Shown here: positions 8,268 to 17,713 of the stretch, one piece after another
How the letters are laid out: every line of letters begins with the position of its first letter
How positions within the stretch are numbered: the first letter of the stretch is position 1
Assembly: GCF_900537115.1 (NCBI RefSeq)
Contig: NZ_UNRG01000011.1
Location: forward strand, 82,775-127,470
Direction of reading: 5' to 3'
Length of the DNA stretch: 44,696 nt
DNA from: Arthrobacter sp. Alg241-R88
Lineage (GTDB): Bacteria; Actinomycetota; Actinomycetes; Actinomycetales; Micrococcaceae
Made by a program: the position numbers and the translations under genes
The notes under the pieces: generated by a model
Told to the model about the DNA's origin: nothing
Databases searched by the model: none
What the model saw: the letters and a program-made list of their open reading frames with translations, nothing else

Positions 8268-10460
8268 ATGAACTCCCATTCCCAACTCAAGGAACGCGGT
8301 CCTTTCTGGCTGCGCTGGCTCCTCCCCGTAATCCTCGTGTTGACCTGGCTGGCGCTCGCCGGGGTCGGCGGACCCACCTTCGGCCGGCTCGAGGAGGTGT
8401 CCTCCAATGACCAGGCATCATTCCTGCCGGCCAGCGCCGAGGCCACTGCCGCGCAGGACTGGCAGGCGAAATTCCGGGACTCTGATGAGGTTCCCGGCGT
8501 GATTGTCCTGGAAAGCGACGAAAGCCTCACTCCTGCCCAACTGGGCGAGGCCGCGTCCCTGCGGACGGAGCTTGAGGGCCTGGAACTGGGCAGTACGGTG
8601 ATTGGTCCAATTCCGTCAGAGGACGGCAAGGCGGTCCAGTTCATCGCCCCCATCGATTCGTCGGTCGAAATCAAGGAGGCTGTCCAGGAGTTGCGGGACA
8701 CCGTTGCCGGGGCAGCACCCGAGGCCATGCGCACCTATGTCACCGGTCCTGCCGGCCTGGCGGCAGATCTCACGGCCGCCTTCGCCGGCATCGACGGCAT
8801 CCTCCTGCTGGTGGCGCTGGCCGCGGTTTTTGTGATCCTGTTAATTGTCTACCGCTCGCTGTTGCTGCCGATCGTGGTGCTCCTGACCTCGGTCTTCGCC
8901 TTGTGTGCGGCCATCCTGCTGGTGTTCGGCATGGCGAAGGCCGGCTGGATCCAGCTCAACGGCCAAAGCCAGGGCATCCTGTCCATCCTCGTCATCGGCG
9001 CCGCCACGGACTATGCCCTGCTGTATGTGGCGAGGTTCCGGGAAGCCCTGACCCACACCACCAACCGCACCGCCGCCGTGCTGACCGCCTGGAAGGCCTC
9101 CTTCGAGCCCATCCTCGCGTCCGGCGCCACCGTGATCATCGCCCTGCTGTGCCTGCTCTTCTCGGACCTGAACTCCAACAAGGCGCTGGGTCCCGTGGCG
9201 GCTGCCGGCATCCTCTGCTCGCTGTTCGCGGCCCTGACCCTGCTGCCTGCCCTGATGGCGCTCCTGGGCCGCGCGGCGTTCTGGCCCTTCCGCCCCAAAC
9301 TTTCCCCCGCGGACGAGCGGGACCCGGAGCTCATCACCGGGCTGGAAGGCCAAAAGGGGCTGTGGCGTGCCACGGGCTCACTGGTTTCGCGGCGTCCCCG
9401 CATCGTCTGGGTTGCCTCGGTCCTGCTTCTGCTGGCCGGTTCCGCCGGTGTCCTTCAGCTCAAGGCCAACGGGGTACCCCAGACTGACGTCATCCTTGCG
9501 GCGTCCAACGCAGTGGACGGCCAGGACGCCCTGGCGCGCCATTTCGACGCCGGCAGCGGCAGCCCCGCCGTCGTGGTGGTGGACCAGGGCAAGGCGGAGG
9601 AGGTGCTGGACACTGTGAAGGCGGCCGACGGCGTCGGCGAGGCCTACCTGTTGGCGCAGGGTCCCGTGCCTATCACCGGAGCCCCCGGTGCTCCCAGCGC
9701 TCCCGACGTCCGCGAGGGCAAAGTGCTGATCAATGCCACGCTGAACTCCGCCGCGGATTCGCTCGAAGCGGAGGAGTCCGTAAAGGCCCTGCGTGGGGAG
9801 GTCAAGGCTGTGGACCCCGACGCGCTGGTGGGAGGGGTAACCGCCACGGCCCTGGATACCAACACCACTGCCCAGCGCGACCTCGTGATCATCATCCCGG
9901 TTGTCCTGGTGGTCATCCTCTTCATCCTGATGCTGCTGCTCCGGAGCGTGGTTGCACCGGTCCTCCTGGTGCTCTCGGTGGTCCTCTCCTACGCGGCCGC
10001 CATGGGTGTCTCGGCCTTTGTGTTCAACAACATCCTGGGCTTCCCCGGTGCGGACGCCACTGTTCCCCTGTTCGGCTTTGTGTTCCTGGTAGCGCTCGGG
10101 GTGGACTACAACATCTTCCTCATGAGCCGCGTCAGGGAGGAATCGCTGAAGCACGGCACCCGGCCCGGCATCCTTCGCGGGCTCGGCGTCACCGGTGGTG
10201 TGATTACCTCCGCCGGGGTGGTGCTGGCAGCCACGTTCGCCGCCCTGGGCGTCATCCCCATCATGTTCCTCGTGCAGCTGGCGTTCATCGTCGCCTTCGG
10301 GGTGCTGCTGGATACCGTCCTGGTGCGCTCGCTGCTGGTGCCCGCCCTGGCCTACGACATCGGTCCGCGGATCTGGTGGCCGGGCAAACTGGGGCGGCAG
10401 GAGCTTGAGCAGCGTACGGGCACGGCTGATGCCCTGTTGGAGGAAACGCCCGCTGGATAG
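8268..10460 (+). CDS. MMPL-family (RND superfamily) membrane exporter
   Basis: A 730-residue inner-membrane transporter. One N-terminal helix (about residues 11-31) is followed by a large extracytoplasmic loop, then a bundle of five helices (about 165-330). A second half repeats this plan: a helix near 380, a loop, and helices from about 540 to 710. Family motifs include GAATDYALLYVARFREAL in the first half and GVDYNIFLMSRVREE in the second, both carrying the Asp-Tyr pairs thought to relay protons. Members move lipids, siderophores or drugs. A Shine-Dalgarno GGAAGG lies 5 bases before the ATG. The divergent marR gene and shared operator make inducible export of a toxic compound the likeliest role. 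Confidence 0.9.
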   Translation: MNSHSQLKERGPFWLRWLLPVILVLTWLALAGVGGPTFGRLEEVSSNDQASFLPASAEATAAQDWQAKFRDSDEVPGVIVLESDESLTPAQLGEAASLRTELEGLELGSTVIGPIPSEDGKAVQFIAPIDSSVEIKEAVQELRDTVAGAAPEAMRTYVTGPAGLAADLTAAFAGIDGILLLVALAAVFVILLIVYRSLLLPIVVLLTSVFALCAAILLVFGMAKAGWIQLNGQSQGILSILVIGAATDYALLYVARFREALTHTTNRTAAVLTAWKASFEPILASGATVIIALLCLLFSDLNSNKALGPVAAAGILCSLFAALTLLPALMALLGRAAFWPFRPKLSPADERDPELITGLEGQKGLWRATGSLVSRRPRIVWVASVLLLLAGSAGVLQLKANGVPQTDVILAASNAVDGQDALARHFDAGSGSPAVVVVDQGKAEEVLDTVKAADGVGEAYLLAQGPVPITGAPGAPSAPDVREGKVLINATLNSAADSLEAEESVKALRGEVKAVDPDALVGGVTATALDTNTTAQRDLVIIIPVVLVVILFILMLLLRSVVAPVLLVLSVVLSYAAAMGVSAFVFNNILGFPGADATVPLFGFVFLVALGVDYNIFLMSRVREESLKHGTRPGILRGLGVTGGVITSAGVVLAATFAALGVIPIMFLVQLAFIVAFGVLLDTVLVRSLLVPALAYDIGPRIWWPGKLGRQELEQRTGTADALLEETPAG

Positions 10461-10508
10461 ACTGCAAATGCGCCCGCATGGACGCGGAACTCAAAGGAGA
10501 GGTGCACC

Positions 10509-10805
10509 ATGACTGAGAACCAGGAATCCGCAGCGGAGCAGCCCCGCAGGGGAAACAGTGCCCCCGGACTGGAAGGCGAAGGCGGCCAGTATGTGGATGG
10601 CGACTACGGTGACGCCGGCACCGTAGGGGACCCTGCCGGGAACCTTGACGACGGCGAATACCCGGACGGGGATTACGGGGATGCCGGCACCGCTGGAACC
10701 GGGCACGAAACTGACGCGATCCGGGAGGGGCTTACCGACGGGCAGGTCAACACCACGGCTGAAGAGCGCGGGCCCCTTCATGGTGACCGGGACAGCGACA
10801 GGTAG
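10509..10805 (+). CDS. Small acidic repeat protein, unknown function
   Basis: A 98-residue, very acidic, Gly/Asp-rich protein without hydrophobic core, probably disordered. It has two near-identical copies of a ten-residue unit, VDGDYGDAGT (about residues 29-38) and PDGDYGDAGT (about 52-61), each preceded by G(Q/E)Y. A strong Shine-Dalgarno AAAGGAGAGG precedes the ATG by 6 bases, so translation is credible. It starts 48 bases after the MMPL stop and may share its transcript. The function is not recognised; the repeat could bind metal or be a stress-related disordered linker, but nothing here proves it. Confidence 0.6.
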   Translation: MTENQESAAEQPRRGNSAPGLEGEGGQYVDGDYGDAGTVGDPAGNLDDGEYPDGDYGDAGTAGTGHETDAIREGLTDGQVNTTAEERGPLHGDRDSDR

Positions 10806-10928
10806 CACCGCAAGGCAAACAGCCCGGCGGCGCGGTTCACCAGCAGCGAAACGGCGGGCCGCCGTCGTGCGCTGCTCAAGCCCGGCATCGTAAGGAACTC
10901 CAGGCCAACTCTCCACTGCCCGAAAACA

Positions 10929-10953
10929 AAGTTGAGCGTACTGCGCTCAACTT
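10929..10953. promoter_or_regulatory. HAIR operator 1 (HspR binding site) upstream of dnaK
   Basis: A perfect 10-base inverted repeat, AAGTTGAGCG (10929-10938) and CGCTCAACTT (10944-10953), with 5 bases between. The core GTTGAGC-N7-GCTCAAC matches the HspR-associated inverted repeat (HAIR, CTTGAGT-N7-ACTCAAG) of actinobacteria. It ends 3 bases upstream of the putative -35 element. The cognate repressor gene hspR is the last gene of the same operon. Confidence 0.85.
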
Positions 10954-10956
10954 GGA

Positions 10957-10984
10957 TTGACATCGCTGGCGCCCTGAGTAAAGT
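10957..10984 (+). promoter_or_regulatory. Probable dnaK operon promoter
   Basis: TTGACA (10957-10962) is a perfect -35 hexamer; TAAAGT (10979-10984) is a fair -10 with a 16-base spacer. Transcription would start near 10991, giving a leader of about 57 bases before the dnaK ATG. HAIR operator 1 lies just upstream and operator 2 covers the -10 and start region, so bound HspR would exclude RNA polymerase. Confidence 0.65.
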
Positions 10985-11017
10985 TGAGTGCAGAACGCTC
11001 AATCATCAGGGCGCCAG
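10966..11017. repeat. 12-base inverted repeat enclosing HAIR operator 2
   Basis: Arms CTGGCGCCCTGA (10966-10977) and TCAGGGCGCCAG (11006-11017) are perfect complements with 28 bases between them. The intervening DNA holds the -10 element and the second HAIR site. The left arm lies inside the promoter spacer and the right arm in the leader, so the symmetry is at DNA level rather than in the mRNA from this promoter. Confidence 0.75.
10983..11003. promoter_or_regulatory. HAIR operator 2 (HspR binding site)
   Basis: GTTGAGT (10983-10989), seven bases, then GCTCAAT (10997-11003): the same N7 geometry as operator 1 with imperfect arms. It overlaps the -10 element and start site of the dnaK promoter and is 34 bases downstream of operator 1's core. 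Confidence 0.75.
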
Positions 11018-11047
11018 TAAGTTTCCAAGGAAAGAAGGAAGCAACAC

Positions 11048-12928
<1,881 letters not shown>

Positions 12929-12930
12929 CC

Positions 12931-13620
12931 ATGCCGCACCACGGTAACGAGGAAGAGCACATCTCATCCGCGCGCCAGGAGCAGCAGGGCAACGGCCACC
13001 AGGAACCGGTCATCCGGGACAACCGCAAGGTTGACCCGGTGACCGGGCAGGCCCGGCACCCTGAGGGCGCCGAGTCAGCCCCGGGCGAGGGTTCCGACGT
13101 GGACTCCGACGGCGACGCGCTCGCCCAGGCCGAGGAGATCCTCAACGGCATCGAAGTGCCGGCCGAGGAATCCGTGGCCCAGGGGGTTCCGGCAGGCTCC
13201 ACCACCACGGAGGCGGCCGAGCTGAAGAACGACCTCCTTCGGCTGCAGGCTGAGTACGTCAACTACCGTAAGCGCGTTGAACGCGACCGCGCCGTGGCAG
13301 GGGAGATGGCCGTCATCGGCGTCCTGAACTCCCTGCTTCCGGTCCTGGACGACGTCGACGCCGCCCGGCAGCACGGCGACCTCGCCGACGGCCCCTTCGC
13401 TGCGATCGCCACCAAGCTGGAGAACGCGCTGAAGACCTACGGCCTGGCACGCATCGATGAGACCGGCGTGGAGTTCGATCCCACGATCCACGAGGCCCTC
13501 ATCCAGCAGCCCGGCGAGGACATCGAAGTTGACACCGTCAGCCAGGTACTCCGCTCCGGCTACAAGTCAGGCGACCGCGTCCTCCGGGCCGCACAGGTGA
13601 TTGTGGCAGTGCCGGCCTGA
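12931..13620 (+). CDS. grpE: Nucleotide exchange factor GrpE
   Basis: A 229-residue cofactor that drives ADP release from DnaK. The first 85 or so residues are a charged, probably disordered extension, longer than in Escherichia coli GrpE and usual for actinobacteria. The coiled-coil dimerisation helix starts near ELKNDLLRLQAEYVNYRKR, and the C-terminal beta domain contains GVEFDPTIHEAL and the family ending VLRSGYKSGDRVLRAAQV. It starts 2 bases after dnaK, indicating tight translational coupling. It is followed by a 175-base gap with large inverted repeats before dnaJ. Confidence 0.97.
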   Translation: MPHHGNEEEHISSARQEQQGNGHQEPVIRDNRKVDPVTGQARHPEGAESAPGEGSDVDSDGDALAQAEEILNGIEVPAEESVAQGVPAGSTTTEAAELKNDLLRLQAEYVNYRKRVERDRAVAGEMAVIGVLNSLLPVLDDVDAARQHGDLADGPFAAIATKLENALKTYGLARIDETGVEFDPTIHEALIQQPGEDIEVDTVSQVLRSGYKSGDRVLRAAQVIVAVPA

Positions 13621-13636
13621 CTCACCTTCCGCCTCC

Positions 13637-13739
13637 GCGGATGAGGGGGCCCCGCCCCTACGCTGGGCGGCTATGATCTTCGATCCATAGCCGCCCAGCT
13701 CCGGCAGGCCCGAAGCCACTCCCGGGCCCCCTCCTCCGC
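13637..13739. repeat. Nested inverted repeats between grpE and dnaJ
   Basis: An outer pair of 16-base arms (13637-13652 and 13724-13739) is complementary at 15 of 16 positions. Inside it lies a perfect 14-base pair of arms (13662-13675, beginning GCTGGGCGG, and 13686-13699) with a 10-base loop. A third small hairpin, CCGCTCC (13736-13742) with GGAGCGG (13746-13752), overlaps the right outer arm and competes with it. No U-run follows, so this is not a typical intrinsic terminator. In mRNA it would make a long branched structure that could set the dnaJ-hspR to dnaK-grpE ratio by processing or attenuation. Confidence 0.7.
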
Positions 13740-13795
13740 TCCGGCGGAGCGGTAGTCTCGCCTTAACGCTTTTTGTACTTTGAAAGGAAACGCCA

Positions 13796-14767
13796 TTGGC
13801 TAGCCAGGATTGGGTGGACAAGGACTTTTACGCGATCCTTGGTATCGCCAAGGACGCTTCCGACGCCGACATCAAGAAGGCTTATCGGAAGCTGGCCAGG
13901 CAGCACCACCCTGATACGAACTCGGGGAACTCTGCTTCCGAGAAGAAGTTCAAGGACATCTCCGAGGCTTACTCAGTACTTTCCGATCCCGAAGAGCGCC
14001 AGCAGTATGACGCCATCCGGGCCATGGGCAGCGGAGCCCGATTTGCTCCCGGCGGTGCCGGCGCAGGCAACGGCGGGTTCGAGGATATGTTCGGCGGCCT
14101 GTTCACGGGCAACACCGGACGCCACGCCGGCGGGTTCAACCCCTCCGCCGGCGGTATCCCGCCGGAGTTTGCCGACCTGTTCGGCGGCGGTTTTGGGCAG
14201 ACAGGTTTCCAGCGGACCCCGCAGAAGGGCGCTGACCGTACTGCCTCCACGAGTATTTCCTTTGCGGGTTCGATCCGCGGGACCACCATCGGACTGCGGG
14301 AACCCAGCGGTGAGGTTATCGACGTCCGCGTGCCCGCCGGCATCAAGGACGGCCAGAAAGTCCGCATCCGCGGCAAGGGCCAGCCCGGTGCCGCCGGCAA
14401 CGGTGACCTGGTGGTGTCCGTTTCGGTCCAGCCGCACCCGTTCTACACGCGCGACGGCGACAACCTGCGTATCCATGTTCCCGTCACCTTCCCCGAGGCT
14501 GCCCTGGGCGCCGATATCGAAGTGCCCACCATCGAGGGCGAAAAGGTGCGGGTCCGCGTTCCGGCCGGTACGCCGTCGGGCCGTACCCTCCGGGTCAAGG
14601 GCAAAGGCGTGAAGACGTCCAAGGGGACCGGCGACCTGCTGGTGACCATCGACGTCGCCGTTCCCAAGAACCTGAACAAGGAAGCCGAAGCCGCGGTCAA
14701 GGCGTTTGCCGATGCCACGGCCGGGGCTGACGTCCGAGAAGGCCTGGCCGCCAAGGCCCGGCTTTAG
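13796..14767 (+). CDS. dnaJ: J-domain co-chaperone DnaJ, zinc-finger-free type
   Basis: A 323-residue Hsp40. The J domain covers about residues 10-75 with the essential HPD at 38-40; a Gly/Phe-rich stretch follows (about 80-140), then two beta-barrel C-terminal substrate domains from about 150. The CxxCxGxG zinc-finger block of classical DnaJ is absent and the protein contains no cysteine at all, so it is a class B (CbpA-like) J-protein. The start is TTG at 13796, preceded by AAAGGAAA at good spacing; the resulting MASQDWVDKDFY opening matches the actinobacterial family. hspR follows 13 bases after its stop. Confidence 0.93.
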   Translation: MASQDWVDKDFYAILGIAKDASDADIKKAYRKLARQHHPDTNSGNSASEKKFKDISEAYSVLSDPEERQQYDAIRAMGSGARFAPGGAGAGNGGFEDMFGGLFTGNTGRHAGGFNPSAGGIPPEFADLFGGGFGQTGFQRTPQKGADRTASTSISFAGSIRGTTIGLREPSGEVIDVRVPAGIKDGQKVRIRGKGQPGAAGNGDLVVSVSVQPHPFYTRDGDNLRIHVPVTFPEAALGADIEVPTIEGEKVRVRVPAGTPSGRTLRVKGKGVKTSKGTGDLLVTIDVAVPKNLNKEAEAAVKAFADATAGADVREGLAAKARL

Positions 14768-14780
14768 CAGCGGGTGGGCC

Positions 14781-15206
14781 ATGGACATCAACTCAGACCA
14801 GCCGATCTTTGTGATCTCGGTGGCGGCTGAACTGGCGGACATGCACCCCCAGACTCTTCGGCAGTACGACCGGATGGGCATCGTCTCGCCCAGCCGCGCC
14901 CCCGGCAAGTCCCGCCGCTACTCGCAGCGTGACATCAACATGCTGCGCGAGGTGCAGCGACTGTCGCAGGAAGGCGTCTCGCTCGAAGGCATCAAGCGGA
15001 TCCTGGAACTCGAAAACCAGGTGGCTGCCCTGCAGCACCGTGTAGCGGAGCTGGCTGACGAACTGAGCCGGCGCCCCCAGCCTTTCGATTCCCGGATCTT
15101 TGCGGCGGGCGCAGCGGGCGACGTAGTGAGCCTGGCACGCGGCCAGCGCCCCCGTCCCCGCTCGCAAGCTGTGGTGCTCTGGCGACCCCGCGCTATCGGA
15201 CAGTAG
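14781..15206 (+). CDS. hspR: Heat-shock repressor HspR (MerR family)
   Basis: A 141-residue MerR-type repressor. The N-terminal winged helix includes VISVAAELADMHPQTLRQYD and GIVSPSRAPGKSRRYSQRDI, followed by a short coiled coil (about residues 70-100). The C-terminal tail has FAAGAAGDVVSLARGQRPR, typical of HspR. HspR binds HAIR sites, using DnaK as co-repressor, so release of DnaK to unfolded protein induces the operon. Two HAIR sites stand before dnaK at 10929-11003. The start is ATG at 14781; an upstream in-frame ATG inside dnaJ is rejected because the family begins at this residue. Last gene of the operon. Confidence 0.95.
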   Translation: MDINSDQPIFVISVAAELADMHPQTLRQYDRMGIVSPSRAPGKSRRYSQRDINMLREVQRLSQEGVSLEGIKRILELENQVAALQHRVAELADELSRRPQPFDSRIFAAGAAGDVVSLARGQRPRPRSQAVVLWRPRAIGQ

Positions 15207-15243
15207 CTCCCGCCGCCTTGTAAAGCCGCAGGTCAGGCGCGAC

Positions 15244-15288
15244 TAACGACGGCCCGCCGGTTTATGTCCGGCCGGCGGGCCAACGTTA
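15244..15288 (+). terminator. Hairpin after hspR, probable end of the chaperone operon
   Basis: Perfect 10-base arms GGCCCGCCGG (15251-15260) and CCGGCGGGCC (15272-15281) with an 11-base loop. The stem is extended, after a two-base mismatch, by TAACG (15244-15248) with CGTTA (15284-15288). No U-run follows directly; a T-rich tract begins about 15300. A strong GC hairpin of this kind often ends transcripts in actinobacteria. Confidence 0.55.
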
Positions 15289-15396
15289 CGCCGCTGCACG
15301 TTTCCTCTAGGTTAACTTCCTTTTCCGCACTTTTCCGGCCTTTTTTCGCGTTTTCGGCCGCCCACCGGAAATCCGGCCGCTCATGGGATGTCAGGA

Positions 15397-15414
15397 CGAA
15401 ACGGTTTCGAAACC
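15397..15414. promoter_or_regulatory. GlnR-like box and overlapping palindromes upstream of urtA
   Basis: GAAAC occurs at 15398-15402 and again at 15409-15413 with 6 bases between, matching the actinobacterial GlnR spacing GnnAC-N6-GAAAC. The same bases form two palindromes: CGAAAC-G-GTTTCG (15397-15409) and GGTTTCGAAACC (15403-15414). The site is 115 bases before the urtA ATG; a weak -10, TACATT at 15446-15451, would place it near -53, where activators of this type bind. The rest of the 322-base gap holds the hspR hairpin, a T-rich tract and a small hairpin (GCCGCT 15489-15494 with AGCGGC 15503-15508). Confidence 0.5.
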
Positions 15415-15528
15415 AACTGCCGCAGCTGCCGAAACAATCCGCTCCTACATTCATCGCAAGGGGTCACTTCCCAGGACCTCGGAGGCGAGCCGCTACCCAC
15501 GCAGCGGCGGAGTGAGAAGCAGGTACAT

Positions 15529-16794
15529 ATGAGGGTTTCGGTCAACAAACGCGCTTTCCTTCCCCTGGCGGCGGCAGCCATGGCCACGGCCCTGGCGGGC
15601 TGCGGCAGCCAAATCGCAGATCCGGCATCCGCGGGCTCCACCGCCAGCACCGGCACCTCCTGCGTGGACACGTCGGGAAGCAGCATCAAAGTAGGCTTCA
15701 TCAACTCCCTGTCCGGCACCATGGCCATCAGCGAAAGCACGGTCTTCGACTCCCTGACCCTGGCCGCAGAGGAGATCAATGCTTCCGGCGGCGTCCTGGG
15801 CAAACAGTTGCAGGTGGTCAGTGAAGACGGTGCCAGCGAACCGACAAAGTTTGCCGAGCGGGCCGGAAAGCTGATCCAACAGGATTGCACTGCCGCGGTA
15901 TTCGGGGGCTGGACGTCGTCAAGCCGGAAAGCCATGCTCCCCGTGTTCGAAGCCAACGACGCGCTGCTGTTCTACCCGGTGCAATATGAAGGCCTGGAAT
16001 CCTCGAAGAACATCTTCTACACCGGTGCCACCACCAACCAGCAGATCATTCCAGCCCTGGATTACCTGGCCGAGCAGGGAACCAAGTCGCTCTTCCTGGT
16101 TGGCAGCGATTACGTCTTCCCGCGGACGGCCAACAAGATCATCCAGGCCTACGCCGCCGCCAAGGGCATCGAAATCCTTGGTGAAGAGTACACCCCGCTC
16201 GGTTCCACGGAATTTTCCACCATCGTCAACAAAGTCCGGGACTCCAAAGCCGACGCGGTCTTCAACACCCTCAACGGCGACAGCAATGTGGCCTTTTTCC
16301 GCCAGTACAAGAGCGTTGGCCTCGCGGCTGACACCATGCCCGTGGTTTCAGTTTCCATCGCCGAGGAGGAAGTTCCCGGCGTCGGTTTGGACAACGTGGA
16401 AGGGCAGCTGACCGCCTGGGATTACTACCAGACCCTCGATACGCCGGCCAACAAGAAGTTCGTTGCCGCCTTCAAAGCGAAGTTCGGCGCTGAGCGCGTG
16501 ACGAGCGATCCCATGGAAGCCGCCTACACCTCGCTGTACCTCTGGAAAGCCATGGTGGAGAAGGCCGGGTCCTTTGACGTGGACAAGGTGCAAACTGCCG
16601 CGGATGGCGTGACCTTCGAAGCCCCCGAAGGCCTGGTGACGGTCAACGGGGAAAACAACCACATCACCAAGACCCCGCGGATCGGGAAGATCAATTCGGA
16701 GGGGCTCATCGACACGGTCTGGTCCTCACCGGAGGCAGTTGAACCGGATCCGTTCCTGGCCACGTACGACTGGGCCAAGGACCTGGCCAAGTAA
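15529..16794 (+). CDS. urtA: Urea ABC transporter, substrate-binding lipoprotein
   Basis: A 421-residue periplasmic-type binding protein anchored by lipid. A signal peptide of about 22 residues ends in the lipobox LAGC. The mature part has VGFINSLSGTMAISESTVFD and the hallmark GGWTSSSRKAMLPVFE, both typical of UrtA and the amide-binding FmdD/AmiC group. It captures urea (or short amides) outside the membrane and delivers it to UrtBC. The start taken is ATG at 15529, which places the signal peptide at the N-terminus; the frame stays open for 47 codons upstream without coding character. First gene of urtABCDE, probably nitrogen controlled. Confidence 0.92.
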   Translation: MRVSVNKRAFLPLAAAAMATALAGCGSQIADPASAGSTASTGTSCVDTSGSSIKVGFINSLSGTMAISESTVFDSLTLAAEEINASGGVLGKQLQVVSEDGASEPTKFAERAGKLIQQDCTAAVFGGWTSSSRKAMLPVFEANDALLFYPVQYEGLESSKNIFYTGATTNQQIIPALDYLAEQGTKSLFLVGSDYVFPRTANKIIQAYAAAKGIEILGEEYTPLGSTEFSTIVNKVRDSKADAVFNTLNGDSNVAFFRQYKSVGLAADTMPVVSVSIAEEEVPGVGLDNVEGQLTAWDYYQTLDTPANKKFVAAFKAKFGAERVTSDPMEAAYTSLYLWKAMVEKAGSFDVDKVQTAADGVTFEAPEGLVTVNGENNHITKTPRIGKINSEGLIDTVWSSPEAVEPDPFLATYDWAKDLAK

Positions 16795-16828
16795 CCGGGC
16801 GCCGGACACATCGAGAAAGGCCTGCTGG

Positions 16829-17713
16829 ATGGAACTCCTGATAGGGCAAATGTTCGCCGGACTGAGCCTCGGGTCCGTGCTGCTCCTGGCAGCACTGGGA
16901 CTGTCGTTGACCTTCGGCCAGATGGGGGTCATCAACATGGCCCACGGCGAGTTCATGATGGCCGGGGCTTACACGGCCTTCGTGGTCCAGCAGGTCATCT
17001 CCGATGCCGGCGTTTCACTGCTGGTTTCCGTTCCCGCGGGTTTCCTGGTGGGTGGTGTCCTGGGGCTGGTGCTCGAGGCGGTGCTGTTGCGCCGCATGTA
17101 CCACCGGCCCCTGGACACGCTCCTGGTCACCTTTGGGGTGGCGCTCATTTTGCAGCAGGCCGCCCGGGACATTTTCGGTGCACCCAGTGTGGACGTGCGC
17201 GCACCAGGCTGGCTGCAGGGAAACATCGAGGTACTGGGCGCACCGATCCCGCTGACCCGGCTCTTTATCCTGGCGCTCTCGCTGTTGTGCCTGGCCGGAC
17301 TGGTCCTCCTCCTCAGGGCCACCCCGCTGGGCCGTCGCATCCGGGCCGTCGTGTTGAACAGGGACCTCGCAGAAACCAGCGGCGTCTCAACCCGGCGCAG
17401 CGACCAGCTGACGTTCTTCATCGGTTCCGGCCTGGCTGGAGTAGCCGGTGTGGCCGTCACCCTCATAGGTTCCACCAGCCCCTACCTCGGGACCAACTAC
17501 ATTGTGGATGCCTTTCTGGTGGTAGTGGCCGGCGGCATCGGCCAGATCAAGGGGGCTGTCATCGCGGCGTTTGCACTGGGCGTGCTGCAGTCTGTCTTCG
17601 AGTACTCGACCACAGCAAGTGTTGGCAAGGTCCTCATCCTGATAGTGATCGTGGTGTTCCTTCAGCTTCGGCCGCAGGGCATCTTCAGCCTCAAGACAAG
17701 GAGCCTGGCATGA
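16829..17713 (+). CDS. urtB: Urea ABC transporter permease UrtB
   Basis: A 294-residue integral membrane permease of the LivH/UrtB type with about eight hydrophobic helices. Near the N-terminus it has LTFGQMGVINMAHGEFMMAG, the conserved motif of this family, and later AVVLNRDLAETSGVSTRR, the cytoplasmic coupling region, and VVVAGGIGQIKGAVIAA. The ATG at 16829 follows GAGAAAGG; the frame is open further upstream but overlaps urtA. It starts 34 bases after urtA and its stop overlaps the urtC start as ATGA. With UrtC it forms the membrane channel. Confidence 0.93.
   Translation: MELLIGQMFAGLSLGSVLLLAALGLSLTFGQMGVINMAHGEFMMAGAYTAFVVQQVISDAGVSLLVSVPAGFLVGGVLGLVLEAVLLRRMYHRPLDTLLVTFGVALILQQAARDIFGAPSVDVRAPGWLQGNIEVLGAPIPLTRLFILALSLLCLAGLVLLLRATPLGRRIRAVVLNRDLAETSGVSTRRSDQLTFFIGSGLAGVAGVAVTLIGSTSPYLGTNYIVDAFLVVVAGGIGQIKGAVIAAFALGVLQSVFEYSTTASVGKVLILIVIVVFLQLRPQGIFSLKTRSLA

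Noticed and set aside
15289..15528. Guanidine (ykkC) riboswitch before urtA
   Set aside because: Considered because such switches precede urea-related transporters, but the conserved ykkC sequence blocks were not found; only small hairpins and the GlnR-like box are seen.
17287..17709. Upstream extension of the urtC frame
   Set aside because: It runs inside urtB in another frame and encodes Arg/Pro/Gly-rich shadow; the ATGA overlap gives the natural start at 17710.
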